NCBI RefSeq assembly: GCF_036345255.1
Contig: NZ_CP107783.1
Location: 6,494,001-6,558,000, forward strand
Reading direction: 5' to 3'
DNA: 64,000 nt
Origin: Streptomyces sp. NBC_00569
GTDB lineage: Bacteria > Actinomycetota > Actinomycetes > Streptomycetales > Streptomycetaceae
The position numbers and the translations under genes are program-made. The notes under the pieces are model-generated. The model was not told where the DNA came from, did no database searches, and saw only the letters and a program-made list of their open reading frames with translations. Positions 46,315-56,012 of this stretch are shown in pieces (positions within the stretch are counted from its first letter, which is position 1; every line of letters starts with the position of its first letter).

Positions 46315-47667
46315 ATGGCGCACGCGCGCCTGAAAGGCACGGGCCGCCACCGTGCCGTGAAACCGGTCAAGGGTGGCAGACAGGCCGTGGCCATCGCCAC
46401 GGTCCTTTCGGCAGCCGGGATCCAGGCCACCGCGTCCGGGGGGACCGCCGCCGCGGACACCCCGACGTGGACCGAGGGGCCGATCTTCAACGACCCGCAC
46501 GGCACCACGGACCAGCAGTACGCGATCCGCACCAGGCTGATACAGCTGACGAACGCGGCGCTGCCCGGTTCGGTGATCAAGGTCGCGGTCTACCATGTGT
46601 GGGAGCAGTCGGTCGTCGACGCGCTCGTCGCGGCCAAGAACCGCGGCGTGAACGTGCAGATGCTGCTCGACGAGTCCAGCGTCAGCGACCGCCCCACCAA
46701 CACGTCGTACGCCCAGCTGAAGGCGGCCCTGGGCACCAGCAGCGCGGGGTCGTCCTTCGTGACGCTCTGCCCGGCGCACAAGTCCTGCCTGGGCGACCCC
46801 AAGTACGGCCAGTCGATCATGCACAACAAGTTCTGGCTGTTCTCCGCGGTCGAGGGCGCCACGAACGTCGTCGTGCAGACCACGTCGAACTCGACGCCGT
46901 CGGCGCACACGAGGTTCTACAACGACGCGCTGATGCTGCCGAACAACGGCGTGATGTACGAGGCGTACTCGGACTACTTCACGGACATGACCGGCAAGAG
47001 CTGGTCGACGTGGGACTACCGCACCGTCAGCAACGGCCTGTACAAGGCGTATTTCTTCCCGCGGGCCGGCACGGTCAACGAGTCCGACACGATGTACTCG
47101 GTCCTCAACAACGTCGCCTGCTCCTACAAGGACCCGGTCACCGGCGCCGCGAAGAAGACCGTCATCCGGGCCGCGATCTTCAAGGTCACCCGCAAGCAGA
47201 TCGCCGACAAGCTGGTCTCGCTGAAGAAGCAGGGCTGCACCGTCAGCCTCATGTACGCGGAGACCGACAGCGCCAAGAGCCTGGGCGGCCCCAAGGGGAC
47301 GTGGGAGGCTCTGCACGCCACCGGCGGTCCCTCGCTGCGCTGCTTCAACGACGACCGGGACCCGCTGAACGCCGGCAAGAAGCTCACGACGCCGTACATC
47401 ATCCACTCGAAGTACCTGCTGGTGGACGGCATGTACGACGGCAAGCCCAACAAGATCACCTTCACCGGGTCGCAGAACTACACGGGCCCCGCGCTGCGCG
47501 AGAACGACGAGGCGATCGTCAAGGTCGACGACGACTCCGTGCACGACGCCTACCGCGACCACTTCAACCGGGTGTGGAACGTGACCTGGCCCGGCACGGC
47601 CGACGCCACGGACCTGTGCAAGGGCGTGAAGCCGCTGCCGCAGGACGGTGAGAAGCCGCCCGCGTAG
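46315..47667 (+). CDS. Secreted phospholipase D-like protein
   Basis: 450 residues with a basic N-terminal region and a signal-like AVAIATVLSAAGIQATASGG (about 24-43). Two PLD half-domains are present. The first has MHNKFWLFSA at 169-178, where His170 and Lys172 are kept but the usual Asp is Ser177. The second has IIHSKYLLVD with His364, Lys366 and Asp371, followed by GSQN. Family members cleave phosphodiester bonds in lipids or nucleic acids through the two HKD motifs; the altered first motif may lower or change activity. ATG with GGGAGGGG close by. Confidence 0.88.
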   Translation: MAHARLKGTGRHRAVKPVKGGRQAVAIATVLSAAGIQATASGGTAAADTPTWTEGPIFNDPHGTTDQQYAIRTRLIQLTNAALPGSVIKVAVYHVWEQSVVDALVAAKNRGVNVQMLLDESSVSDRPTNTSYAQLKAALGTSSAGSSFVTLCPAHKSCLGDPKYGQSIMHNKFWLFSAVEGATNVVVQTTSNSTPSAHTRFYNDALMLPNNGVMYEAYSDYFTDMTGKSWSTWDYRTVSNGLYKAYFFPRAGTVNESDTMYSVLNNVACSYKDPVTGAAKKTVIRAAIFKVTRKQIADKLVSLKKQGCTVSLMYAETDSAKSLGGPKGTWEALHATGGPSLRCFNDDRDPLNAGKKLTTPYIIHSKYLLVDGMYDGKPNKITFTGSQNYTGPALRENDEAIVKVDDDSVHDAYRDHFNRVWNVTWPGTADATDLCKGVKPLPQDGEKPPA

Positions 47668-47697
47668 CCCGCGCGCACCCGGCGGAAGGGGGCTGGT

Positions 47698-47727
47698 TTG
47701 ACCCTTTCGGCGGGTGACCCGTAACCT
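47698..47727 (+). promoter_or_regulatory. Promoter of rplU-rpmA
   Basis: TTGACC (47698-47703) and TAACCT (47722-47727) with an 18-base spacer, one of the best sigma-HrdB-type promoters in the window. Start near 47734 gives a leader of about 150 bases, long enough for regulation; it contains several GC-rich pairings but I see no known ribosomal-protein leader motif. Confidence 0.6.
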
Positions 47728-47882
47728 TGACCGTCGGCGTCTGTTGAGCGCCGCACCCCTGAGCACCTCACCTCCCGGTCCGCCGGGGGAGGCCGCTCGT
47801 CCAATCCGGAACATCACGGGCCCTCGGGCACGTGTGAGCGGCTGGCTTCAGGGGTTTCGTTCCGAGCGAGAGAGAGATCCGC

Positions 47883-48203
47883 GTGTACGCCATCGTGCGC
47901 AGCGGTGGTCGCCAGCACAAGGTTGCTGTCGACGACATCGTTGAGGTTGACAAGATTTCCACCGCCAAGGTTGGCGACACCGTAGAGCTCTCTACGCTGC
48001 TCGTTGTCGACGGCGACGCTGTGACCAGCGACCCGTGGGTGCTGGCCGGCATCAAGGTCCAGGCCGAGGTCGTGGACCACCACAAGGGTGCCAAGATCGA
48101 CATCCTTCGGTACAAGAACAAGACCGGCTACCGCCGTCGTCAGGGTCACCGTCAGCAGTACACGGCGATCAAGATCACCGGCATCCCCGCGGCTGCGAAG
48201 TAA
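47883..48203 (+). CDS. rplU: 50S ribosomal protein L21
   Basis: 106 residues. [23 protein letters not shown] and the C-terminal [19 protein letters not shown] are the L21 signatures. It binds 23S rRNA domain III. GTG start with a GAGAGAGA purine stretch before it. First gene of the rplU-rpmA pair. Confidence 0.98.
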   Translation: MYAIVRSGGRQHKVAVDDIVEVDKISTAKVGDTVELSTLLVVDGDAVTSDPWVLAGIKVQAEVVDHHKGAKIDILRYKNKTGYRRRQGHRQQYTAIKITGIPAAAK

Positions 48204-48217
48204 GGGACTGAGACAAG

Positions 48218-48472
48218 ATGGCACACAAGAAGGGCGCATCGTCCACTCGGAACGGGCGCGATTCCAATGCTCAGCGGCTCGGTGTGAAGCGCTTCGGCGG
48301 TCAGACCGTCAACGCCGGTGAGATCCTGGTCCGCCAGCGCGGCACCCACTTCCACCCGGGCACGGGCGTCGGTCGCGGTGGCGACGACACCCTGTTCGCG
48401 CTGAACGCCGGTGCGGTGGAGTTCGGTACGCACCGCGGCCGCAAGGTCGTGAACATCGTTCCGGTCGCCTGA
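48218..48472 (+). CDS. rpmA: 50S ribosomal protein L27
   Basis: 84 residues. [20 protein letters not shown] is the L27 beginning, with the flexible N-terminus that reaches the peptidyl transferase centre; no Firmicutes-type N-terminal cleavage extension is present. [13 protein letters not shown] closes it. It follows rplU by 14 bases. Confidence 0.98.
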   Translation: MAHKKGASSTRNGRDSNAQRLGVKRFGGQTVNAGEILVRQRGTHFHPGTGVGRGGDDTLFALNAGAVEFGTHRGRKVVNIVPVA

Positions 48473-48516
48473 AACCCCTAGTTCCTAGGACTCAGGCTCC
48501 GTAGAGCGTTTTCGCG

Positions 48517-48579
48517 AGGGCGGACCTTGCTTGCCCGGCCAGAAGCTTCGGCTTCCGGATCGGGAAGCAGGTCCGCCCT
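48517..48579 (+). terminator. Structured element between rpmA and obg
   Basis: AGGGCGGACC (48517-48526) pairs with GGTCCGCCCT (48570-48579); further pairings (GCTT/AAGC, CCCG/CGGG) and an inner AGAAGCTTC-type hairpin fill the loop. It could be a terminator or attenuator between ribosomal protein genes and obg. Confidence 0.6.
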
Positions 48580-48664
48580 TCGTGTGTTTCCAATGAACGA
48601 CGAGCAAAGACATTTCGTACTCCTCCGGCCCTTCGCCGGGGGAATCCCCAGGAGGCACTGAACC

Positions 48665-50101
48665 ATGACCACCTTCGTGGACCGCGTCGAACTGCATGTC
48701 GCCGCGGGTAACGGAGGCCACGGCTGTGCCTCCGTTCACCGTGAGAAGTTCAAGCCGCTCGGCGGCCCGGACGGCGGCAACGGCGGCCGTGGCGGCGACG
48801 TCATCCTGGTCGTCGACCAGGCGGTGACGACGCTCCTCGACTACCACCACTCGCCCCACCGCAAGGCCACGAACGGCAAGCCGGGCGAGGGCGGGAACCG
48901 CTCCGGCAAGGACGGTCAGGACCTCGTCCTGCCCGTGCCGGACGGCACCGTCATCCTCGACAAGGCGGGCAATGTGCTGGCCGACCTCGTCGGCCAGGGC
49001 ACGACGTACGTCGCCGCCCAGGGCGGCCGCGGCGGCCTCGGCAACGCGGCGCTGGCCTCGGCCCGCCGCAAGGCGCCCGGCTTCGCGCTCCTCGGTGTGC
49101 CCGGTGATCTCCAGGACATCGTCCTCGAGCTCAAGACGGTCGCGGACATCGCGCTCGTCGGCTACCCGAGCGCCGGAAAGTCGTCCCTCATCTCGGTCCT
49201 GTCGGCCGCGAAGCCGAAGATCGCCGACTACCCCTTCACGACGCTCGTCCCGAACCTCGGCGTCGTGACCGCCGGCTCGACCGTCTACACCATCGCCGAC
49301 GTGCCGGGCCTCATCCCTGGCGCCAGCAAGGGCAAGGGCCTCGGCCTGGAGTTCCTGCGCCATGTCGAGCGCTGCTCGGTCCTGGTCCACGTACTCGACA
49401 CGGCCACCCTCGAATCGGACCGTGACCCGGTCTCCGACCTCGACATCATCGAGGAGGAGCTCAAGCAGTACGGCGGCCTCGACAAGCGCCCGCGCCTCGT
49501 CGTCCTCAACAAGATCGACGTGCCGGACGGCCAGGACCTCGCGGACCTGGTCCGCCCGGACCTGGAGGCCCGCGGCTACCGCGTCTTCGAGGTGTCGGCC
49601 GTGGCCCACAAGGGCCTCAAGGAGCTGTCCTTCGCCCTCGCCGAGATGGTCGCCGCGGCGCGCGCCGCCAAGCCCAAGGAAGAGGCGACGCGCATCGTCA
49701 TCCGCCCGAAGGCGGTCGACGACTCGGGCTTCACGGTCGCGCAGGAGGAGGACGGCCTCTTCCGCGTGCGCGGCGAGAAGCCGGAGCGCTGGGTGCGCCA
49801 GACCGACTTCAACAACGACGAGGCCGTCGGCTACCTCGCCGACCGCCTCAACCGCCTCGGCGTCGAGGACGCCCTCATGAAGGCCGGCGCGGTCACGGGC
49901 GACGGCGTGGCCATCGGCCCCGAGGACAACGCGGTCGTCTTCGACTGGGAGCCCACGGTCATGGCAGGCGCCGAGATGCTCGGCCGCCGTGGCGAGGACC
50001 ACCGCTTCGAGGAGCCGCGCCCCGCAGCCCAGCGCCGCCGCGACAAGCAGGCGGAGCAGGACGAGGCGGAGCAGGAGTACGACGAGTTCAAGCCGTTCTA
50101 G
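48665..50101 (+). CDS. obg: GTPase Obg (CgtA)
   Basis: 478 residues. Glycine-rich Obg domain (about 1-158), G domain with G1 [11 protein letters not shown]3 [12 protein letters not shown] and G4 NKID, and an OCT domain (about 350-430, [20 protein letters not shown]), then a charged tail ([20 protein letters not shown]). Obg binds the 50S subunit, and in Streptomyces its level affects aerial growth. It is the standard gene after rpmA. ATG with GGAGG. Confidence 0.97.
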   Translation: MTTFVDRVELHVAAGNGGHGCASVHREKFKPLGGPDGGNGGRGGDVILVVDQAVTTLLDYHHSPHRKATNGKPGEGGNRSGKDGQDLVLPVPDGTVILDKAGNVLADLVGQGTTYVAAQGGRGGLGNAALASARRKAPGFALLGVPGDLQDIVLELKTVADIALVGYPSAGKSSLISVLSAAKPKIADYPFTTLVPNLGVVTAGSTVYTIADVPGLIPGASKGKGLGLEFLRHVERCSVLVHVLDTATLESDRDPVSDLDIIEEELKQYGGLDKRPRLVVLNKIDVPDGQDLADLVRPDLEARGYRVFEVSAVAHKGLKELSFALAEMVAAARAAKPKEEATRIVIRPKAVDDSGFTVAQEEDGLFRVRGEKPERWVRQTDFNNDEAVGYLADRLNRLGVEDALMKAGAVTGDGVAIGPEDNAVVFDWEPTVMAGAEMLGRRGEDHRFEEPRPAAQRRRDKQAEQDEAEQEYDEFKPF

Positions 50102-50167
50102 GTCATCGGGCGCGCTGCCCGGGCCGACGGACGGAGTCGGGCGGGGCGCCGTGACCAGGTCCAGCAC

Positions 50168-50270
50168 ACCGCTTCGAGGAGCCGCGCCCCGCGCGGCCCG
50201 GCGCCGCCGCGCCAAGCGGACGGAGCGGGACGGGGCGGAGCAGGGACAGGACGAGTCGAGCCGTTCCAGG
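50168..50270 (+). repeat. Degenerate second copy of the obg 3' end
   Basis: From 50168 the sequence repeats the last 100 bases of obg (from 50001 to just past its stop at 50102), offset by 167 bases. The first 25 bases match exactly; later parts differ by scattered changes and small gaps, and the stop TAG has become CAG. It is non-coding and appears to be a decayed tandem duplication. Confidence 0.8.
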
Positions 50271-50300
50271 CGCAGTCGGGCGTTGTGGCCCAGCTCACGA

Positions 50301-50335
50301 GGAAGGCCCCCGGGAGAATCTCCCGGGGGCCTTCC
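50301..50335. terminator. Bidirectional terminator after obg
   Basis: A perfect 15-base stem (50301-50315 and 50321-50335) with a five-base loop, between obg and the convergent glycerophosphotransferase-like gene. Confidence 0.85.
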
Positions 50336-50386
50336 TCATGTTCAGCCTGTGCGACGGGCTTCAGCGTTCAGCCCGCGCGGCAAGCG

Positions 50387-52477
50387 CTACGCCGTGACCG
50401 CGTCGCCGGACTCCGAGTCGGAATCCAGCGCCTCGGCGAACTCGTCCGCGTCCGTGCCCGTGTCGCGCTGGCCGGGGATCTCCGCCGCGAGGCGGGACTC
50501 CATGCGGACGCGGCGCTCGTCGGCCCGGTCGCACAGCGCGCGCACCGCGTCGTTGAAGCGCTCCAGGGACGGCGGGTCGGAGGGGCCCAGGAGGTGCTCC
50601 TTGAGCTCCGCGCGGGCCTCCGCGTGGGAATCCGTCTCCGGGGCGCGTACGGCCTTGAGAAGGGCGGGTACCTCCGTTGCCGCGGGCGTCAGGATCGTCG
50701 CCGCGCTCACCGTCGGGAATCCGGCGCGGAAATCGCTCTCGGACATGCCGGAGGTGTTCGCGACGGCGTACGGCTTCTCGCTCGTCAGCCAGTCCGAGAC
50801 GACCGAGGAGACATCGCTGATGAGGACGTCGGCCTGGTTGAAGCAGGTGAAGATCGCCGGGCGGGCGTCCGTGATGACCAGGTGCTCCCACTCCGGGAAG
50901 GACGCCCAGTAAGCGGCTTCCCACGCGGCGGTCGCGTCGGTGACGGCGGACTGCCGGTCACCGTCGGGCGCGCCCTGGAGCATCATGCGCTCCATCTCGT
51001 CCGCGCTGGCGCGGAACGCGGTCGACGTCAGCCTGTCCAGCTCCGCCGCGCGGCGGACCAGCTCGGCGGCGGCCTCGGGGCCGGGCCGGGCGCCGGAGCG
51101 CTTCGCGGCCGCCTCGCGGACCATCGCCTTGATGCGCTCGTTCGCGACGCCCGCGCGCGGGTCGACCGAACCGGTCATCGGGTGCGGCTTGTAGAGGAGG
51201 CGTACGGAGTCGTCGGCGAGCAGGTGCTTGACGATGTTCTCGCCGGCGAGAAGCACCGACGTGTTGCCCGGGTTGCCGTCCCAGCCCTCCCAGGTGGGGG
51301 CATAGAGGACCGTCGTGTACGTGCCCTGGGGCGCGCCGGTGGCGCGCCTGATGGGCGACAGCTGCGGGCGGCCCACCTCCACGACGTCCTTGTCCTCGAC
51401 GCCGATGTCGGCGAGCTGGTAGCGCTCGCGGGCCGCGGGCCCGGCCACCCACACCTCGTCGTACGCCTTCGCGTACGGGTTGCAGGAGGACAGCTTGTCG
51501 CTCTCGCCGTGGTTGATGAAGGCGTGCTTGATCGTCGGGATGCGCAGGACCTGGGAGGTCTTCGCGGCGTTCGCCGGGTGCAGCACCATCTTCAGCGTCG
51601 AGTTCTCCAGGGAGAACATCGTGGCGACCTTCGGGAAGCAGATGATCGGTACGTCGGTCGCGTCGATCTTCTGGACCATGAACCGCTCGCGCAGCACGAT
51701 CAGCGGCTTGCCGTCGACCTCGGACAGCGTGGAGAGCCACATGTTGGCCTGGTACGCGGACGACGTGCCGCCCGAGAAGTACATCGCGACGGTCGGCTGG
51801 TAGTCGGCCAGCCACCGGTCGAGCCAGGCCATGACCTTCTGCTCGCTCAGGGCGCGCTTCTTCGGAAGCAGCCAGGTCGCGAGGTAGACGGTGCCGCCGC
51901 CGAGCAGCACGATCGAGACGGCGAGGCCGATGCCGCCCCAGAGCGCGTCGGTGGTGGCCGCGGTGATCAGCAGGCCGACGGTGCCGGGGGCGGCGAAGCT
52001 GAGCAGGCGGTGGCCCTGGCGGCGGGCCAGGATGCGCGGCGGCGCCGCGGAGAGCCGCAGCTCGGACGCGTCGATGTTCCGCGTCACGATGGGCAGCGCG
52101 CGCGTGCGCCGTACCAGCACGGCCACGGCCTGGCACGCGAAGTGCAGGGCGTAGAAGGCGAGCAGCGCGATGGTGAGGGGGGACTGCTCGGCCAGCGGCT
52201 CGATGCCGTCGATGCGCAGGAGACCGACCAGGATCAGCATGTCTCGCAGCAGCTGGCGGACGGTGACATCGAAGCGGATCTTGCCGAGGAGGGAGAGCAG
52301 GCCGGGCTGCTTGTACTGGAGATACGTGTCGAGCGCGAGACCTGCTGCGCTCGCGGCGACGAACACCGGGACGTACGGGATCAGCGCGCTGACGAGCTGG
52401 GCCGTGTAGAGCGCGAACATCGCGAAGAGCGCGGAGAGCTGCACGACGCGGCGGGGGGCAAGGCCGGCGGAGGGCAC
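50387..52477 (-). CDS. CDP-glycerol glycerophosphotransferase-like membrane protein
   Basis: 696 residues from GTG 52477, which has AGGAG nine bases ahead. The first 230 residues form about six membrane helices. The cytoplasmic part (about 240-690) resembles TagF/TagB-type glycerophosphotransferases: KHAFINHGESDK, YDEVWVAGPAARERY, TVLYAPTWEGWDGN, LYKPHPMTGS and ADVLISDVSSVVSDWL, which are the expected conserved His, Pro-Thr-Trp and Asp-Ser-Ser motifs. Likely role: assembly of a teichoic-acid-like or other glycerol-phosphate wall polymer. The tail is acidic and Ser-rich. An upstream open stretch to 52594 lacks such a start signal. Confidence 0.87.
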   Translation of the reverse strand: MPSAGLAPRRVVQLSALFAMFALYTAQLVSALIPYVPVFVAASAAGLALDTYLQYKQPGLLSLLGKIRFDVTVRQLLRDMLILVGLLRIDGIEPLAEQSPLTIALLAFYALHFACQAVAVLVRRTRALPIVTRNIDASELRLSAAPPRILARRQGHRLLSFAAPGTVGLLITAATTDALWGGIGLAVSIVLLGGGTVYLATWLLPKKRALSEQKVMAWLDRWLADYQPTVAMYFSGGTSSAYQANMWLSTLSEVDGKPLIVLRERFMVQKIDATDVPIICFPKVATMFSLENSTLKMVLHPANAAKTSQVLRIPTIKHAFINHGESDKLSSCNPYAKAYDEVWVAGPAARERYQLADIGVEDKDVVEVGRPQLSPIRRATGAPQGTYTTVLYAPTWEGWDGNPGNTSVLLAGENIVKHLLADDSVRLLYKPHPMTGSVDPRAGVANERIKAMVREAAAKRSGARPGPEAAAELVRRAAELDRLTSTAFRASADEMERMMLQGAPDGDRQSAVTDATAAWEAAYWASFPEWEHLVITDARPAIFTCFNQADVLISDVSSVVSDWLTSEKPYAVANTSGMSESDFRAGFPTVSAATILTPAATEVPALLKAVRAPETDSHAEARAELKEHLLGPSDPPSLERFNDAVRALCDRADERRVRMESRLAAEIPGQRDTGTDADEFAEALDSDSESGDAVTA

Positions 52478-52744
52478 TGGGCGGGGCTCCTGGCAGGGGG
52501 TCGGGTGGCGGGGGGAAAGATCTGCGGGGGGTGCGCGGCATTCTTCGACGAAGGCCGACCACTGACCGTATGACTTTCGCGCCCTCGCTAGCAATCCTTC
52601 GTGACAGCTATCACCGGATAAAGGGGCAAAGGCCCCACGATCTCCGGGTGACGATTCCTTTCTCCGCCCCCGGTGGAATTCCTTATCGCGTGAGACTGCC
52701 GTCCGCCCCTCGGAACCCGGAGGCGCCGCGCCGTGTCGCTCACG

Positions 52745-52750
52745 TAGATT
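52745..52750 (+). promoter_or_regulatory. Putative -10 element of proB
   Basis: TAGATT about 60 bases before the proB GTG. The -35 is not evident. The 52478-52744 interval also holds the promoter of the minus-strand gene and is AT-richer near 52590-52690. Confidence 0.4.
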
Positions 52751-52812
52751 GCAAGACCTGGGCCGTGGCCGGGACGAGGCTCACGGCCGGTCAGCACCGA
52801 TGGGGAACGCAC

Positions 52813-53952
52813 GTGTCAGCGGCAGGGCAGGACATGAGGCAGGGCGTGGCGGAAGCCCGCAGGATCGTGGTCAAGGTCGGATCCTCCTCGCTCACCACCG
52901 CCGAGGGCGGCCTCGACGCCGACCGGGTCGACGCCCTCGTCGACGTGCTCGCCAAGGTCCGCGGCGGCAGCGAGAAGGAGATCGTGCTCGTCTCGTCCGG
53001 CGCCATCGCCGCCGGGCTCGCGCCGCTCGGCCTGCACCGGCGCCCCAAGGACCTCGCCCGCCAGCAGGCGGCCGCGAGCGTCGGCCAGGGTCTTCTGGTG
53101 GCCCGCTACACCGCCTCCTTCGCGCGCCACGGCGTCCGCGTCGGCCAGGTTCTGCTCACCAGCGACGACATGGCCCGCCGCGCCCACCACCGCAACGCGT
53201 CGCGCACCCTCGACCAGCTCCTCGCGATGGGCGCCCTGCCCGTCGTGAACGAGAACGACACCGTGGCCACGGACGAGATCCGCTTCGGCGACAACGACCG
53301 GCTCGCCGCCCTGGTCGCCCACCTCGTCCACGCCGACCTCCTCGTCCTCCTCTCCGACGTCGACGGCCTCTACGACGGCGACCCCGCCAAGCCCGGCAGC
53401 TCGCGGATCTCCGAGGTCCGCGGCCCCGCCGACCTCGCGCACGTCAAGATCGGCAGCGCGGGGAAGGCGGGCGTCGGCACCGGCGGCATGGTGACCAAGG
53501 TCGAGGCGGCCGGGATCGCCGCGGCCGCGGGCATCCCCGTGGTCCTCACCAGCGCGGTGCACGCGGCCGACGCACTCGCCGCCCGCGACACGGGCACGTA
53601 CTTCCACCGCACGGGCCGGCGCAGCGCCGACCGCCTCCTGTGGCTCCAGCACGCCTCCACGCCGCAGGGCGCGCTCACGCTCGACGACGGGGCGGTGAAG
53701 GCCGTCGTGGAGGGACGCAAGTCGCTCCTCCCCGCGGGCATCGCGGCCGTCGAGGGCGAGTTCAACGCGGGTGACCCCGTCGAGCTGCGCGACACCACGG
53801 GGCGCGCGGTCGCGCGCGGCCTGGTGAACTTCGACGCCAAGGAGATCCCGCAACTCATCGGCCGCTCCACTCGCGAGCTGGCCCGCGAACTGGGGCCCGC
53901 CTACGAGCGTGAGGTCGTCCACCGTGACGACCTCGTGCTGCTGCGCGCCTGA
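52813..53952 (+). CDS. proB: Glutamate 5-kinase
   Basis: 379 residues. First step of proline synthesis. Amino acid kinase domain (about 15-265) with RRIVVKVGSSSLT, VSSGAIAAGL, PVVNENDTVATDEIRFGDND and GTGGMVTKVEAA; C-terminal PUA domain (about 285-375). GTG 52813 with GGGGAA; ATG 52834 is an alternative inside. The pathway partner proA follows after one small gene. Confidence 0.96.
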   Translation: MSAAGQDMRQGVAEARRIVVKVGSSSLTTAEGGLDADRVDALVDVLAKVRGGSEKEIVLVSSGAIAAGLAPLGLHRRPKDLARQQAAASVGQGLLVARYTASFARHGVRVGQVLLTSDDMARRAHHRNASRTLDQLLAMGALPVVNENDTVATDEIRFGDNDRLAALVAHLVHADLLVLLSDVDGLYDGDPAKPGSSRISEVRGPADLAHVKIGSAGKAGVGTGGMVTKVEAAGIAAAAGIPVVLTSAVHAADALAARDTGTYFHRTGRRSADRLLWLQHASTPQGALTLDDGAVKAVVEGRKSLLPAGIAAVEGEFNAGDPVELRDTTGRAVARGLVNFDAKEIPQLIGRSTRELARELGPAYEREVVHRDDLVLLRA

Positions 53953-54126
53953 CCGCCCCGGCGCACTCGTGAAGATCCGGCGTCCGCGCTGGTCGTAAAC
54001 CGTGTAAACGGCCGAAAGGCGGGCCTCCGGCGGGGGACCTTCCCCAAAACCGCCCCATGACGGCGCTTGGCCTGCTGAACTTTGTTTCAGGAAGTTCCGC
54101 ACGACCATTGCGCAAAGGAGGCCGTC

Positions 54127-54588
54127 GTGAGACGAGCGCGCCCGGGGGCGACGTCCCGAGGGTCTGCGGAGCGGGCACTGACCAGCGTCGCGGCCGGCGA
54201 GTCGTACCAGGGCAGCGGGCAGGAGGAGAGCGTCGTGACGGTGGAAGGCCCCCGCCTCTGGCATGTCACTCTCAGTGTCTCCGGCGCCGACGCGCCCCTC
54301 GCGGAGGTACGGCGCGGACTCGAACAACTGGCGCACGACCACCCCTTTCTGCTGACGAGCCGGTACGCCGTCGACCACGCCGAGATCCGCTACTGGGAAG
54401 AGGCCCGCGACCTGCACGACGCGGCCGCCGTGGCGCTGCGCCTGTGGGGCGAGCACCGGCAGAGTTCCCAGCTCCCGCCGTGGGAGATCGTCGGCCTCGA
54501 GGTCATCGACCGCGACACGTACCACCAGCGCATCGCCGAGGGATACGGGCCCCTGCCGGCCACCCCGGTGGGCGTACACCCGTTTTAG
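54127..54588 (+). CDS. Small conserved protein between proB and proA
   Basis: 153 residues. The conserved-looking part begins near residue 37 ([20 protein letters not shown]) and contains [40 protein letters not shown] and [18 protein letters not shown]; it looks like a compact alpha/beta fold of unknown function. Two starts are plausible: GTG 54127 with AAGGAGG five bases ahead, and GTG 54235 with GGAGGAGAG four bases ahead. I chose the first for its better SD. Confidence 0.75.
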   Translation: MRRARPGATSRGSAERALTSVAAGESYQGSGQEESVVTVEGPRLWHVTLSVSGADAPLAEVRRGLEQLAHDHPFLLTSRYAVDHAEIRYWEEARDLHDAAAVALRLWGEHRQSSQLPPWEIVGLEVIDRDTYHQRIAEGYGPLPATPVGVHPF

Positions 54589-54638
54589 GTCACATCTCAG
54601 GGTTCGGAACAGGCGCCGGACGGCCCCGGCGCGCCCAT

Positions 54639-54644
54639 TACCCT
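54639..54644 (+). promoter_or_regulatory. -10 element TACCCT of proA (leaderless)
   Basis: TACCCT ends 6 bases before the proA ATG; no SD is present. Confidence 0.55.
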
Positions 54645-54650
54645 GCCGTT

Positions 54651-55934
54651 ATGACCTCGCTCTCGCCGTACGACTCGATGACCCCCGTCACCCAGGCCGC
54701 CTACCGCGCCCGGTCGGCGGCCGGTGTGATCGCCCCGCTGCCGCGGGCCGCGAAGGACGATGCCCTCGCCGCGATCGCCGACGCCCTCGAAGTGCGCACG
54801 GCCGAGATCGTCGAGGCGAACGCCAAGGACATCGCCCGCGCCCGCGAGGCCGGCACCAGCGAGTCGATCATCGACCGCCTCACGCTCACGCCCGAGCGGG
54901 TGCGCGCCATCGCCGCCGACGTGCGCGACGTCGTCGCCCTGCCCGACCCGGTCGGCACGGTCGTCCGCGGCAACACCCTCCCGAACGGCATCGACCTGCG
55001 CCAGGTCCGCGTCCCGCTCGGCGTCGTCGGCATCATCTACGAGGCCCGCCCGAACGTGACCGTGGACGCCGCCGCCCTCTGCCTCAAGTCGGGCAACGCC
55101 GTTCTCCTGCGCGGCAGTTCGTCCGCGTACGAGTCCAACACCGCCCTCGTGCGCGTGCTGCGCGACGCCGTCGGCGGCTCCGGACTGCCCGCCGACGCCA
55201 TCCAGCTCGTGCCCGGCGAGGGCCGCGACTCCGTCACCGAACTGATGCGGGCGCGCGGCCTGGTCGACGTCCTCATCCCGCGCGGCGGCGCCTCCCTCAT
55301 CAAGAACGTCGTCGAGAACTCGATCGTCCCCGTCATCGAGACCGGCACCGGCAACTGCCACGTCTACGTCGACGCCCACGCCGACCTCGACATGGCCGTC
55401 GACATCCTGATCAACTCCAAGGCGCAGCGCCCCAGCGTCTGCAACGCCGCCGAGACCCTCCTCGTCCACCAGGACATCGCCGACGCCTTCGTGCCCCGCG
55501 CCCTCGAGGCCCTCGCCGAGGCCGGCGTCACCGTGCACGCCGACGAGCGCGTCCTCGCGTACGCCGAGGGCTCCAAGGCCACCGTCGTCGAGGCGACCCC
55601 CGAGGACTGGGAGACCGAGTACCTCTCGTACGACATCGCGGCCGCCGTCGTGCACTCCCTGGACGCCGCCGTGGAGCACATCCGCCTCTGGTCGTCCGGC
55701 CACACCGAGGCCATCGTCACCACCTCACAGCAGGCGGCCCGCCGCTTCACCCAACTGGTCGACTCCACGACGGTCGCCGTGAACGCCTCGACACGCTTCA
55801 CGGACGGCGGCCAGTTCGGCTTCGGCGCCGAGATCGGCATCTCCACCCAGAAGCTCCACGCCCGGGGCCCCATGGGCCTTCCGGAGCTGACGAGCACCAA
55901 GTACATCGTCACGGGCGACGGCCACATCCGGTAG
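54651..55934 (+). CDS. proA: Gamma-glutamyl phosphate reductase
   Basis: 427 residues. NADPH-dependent second step of proline synthesis, aldehyde-dehydrogenase fold. [35 protein letters not shown], the catalytic Cys in [15 protein letters not shown] (near residue 264) and [16 protein letters not shown] are all in place. Although close to proB, it has its own leaderless promoter, so the two may be transcribed separately. Confidence 0.97.
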   Translation: MTSLSPYDSMTPVTQAAYRARSAAGVIAPLPRAAKDDALAAIADALEVRTAEIVEANAKDIARAREAGTSESIIDRLTLTPERVRAIAADVRDVVALPDPVGTVVRGNTLPNGIDLRQVRVPLGVVGIIYEARPNVTVDAAALCLKSGNAVLLRGSSSAYESNTALVRVLRDAVGGSGLPADAIQLVPGEGRDSVTELMRARGLVDVLIPRGGASLIKNVVENSIVPVIETGTGNCHVYVDAHADLDMAVDILINSKAQRPSVCNAAETLLVHQDIADAFVPRALEALAEAGVTVHADERVLAYAEGSKATVVEATPEDWETEYLSYDIAAAVVHSLDAAVEHIRLWSSGHTEAIVTTSQQAARRFTQLVDSTTVAVNASTRFTDGGQFGFGAEIGISTQKLHARGPMGLPELTSTKYIVTGDGHIR

Positions 55935-56000
55935 CCGCGGGCATGCGGACGGGAACAAAGGGAATTCCCGCACCGACTGCCCAAAACGACCCCCCAGGTC

Positions 56001-56006
56001 TACTCT
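56001..56006 (+). promoter_or_regulatory. -10 element TACTCT (leaderless)
   Basis: TACTCT ends 6 bases before GTG 56013; no SD. Confidence 0.5.
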
Positions 56007-56012
56007 GGACGC

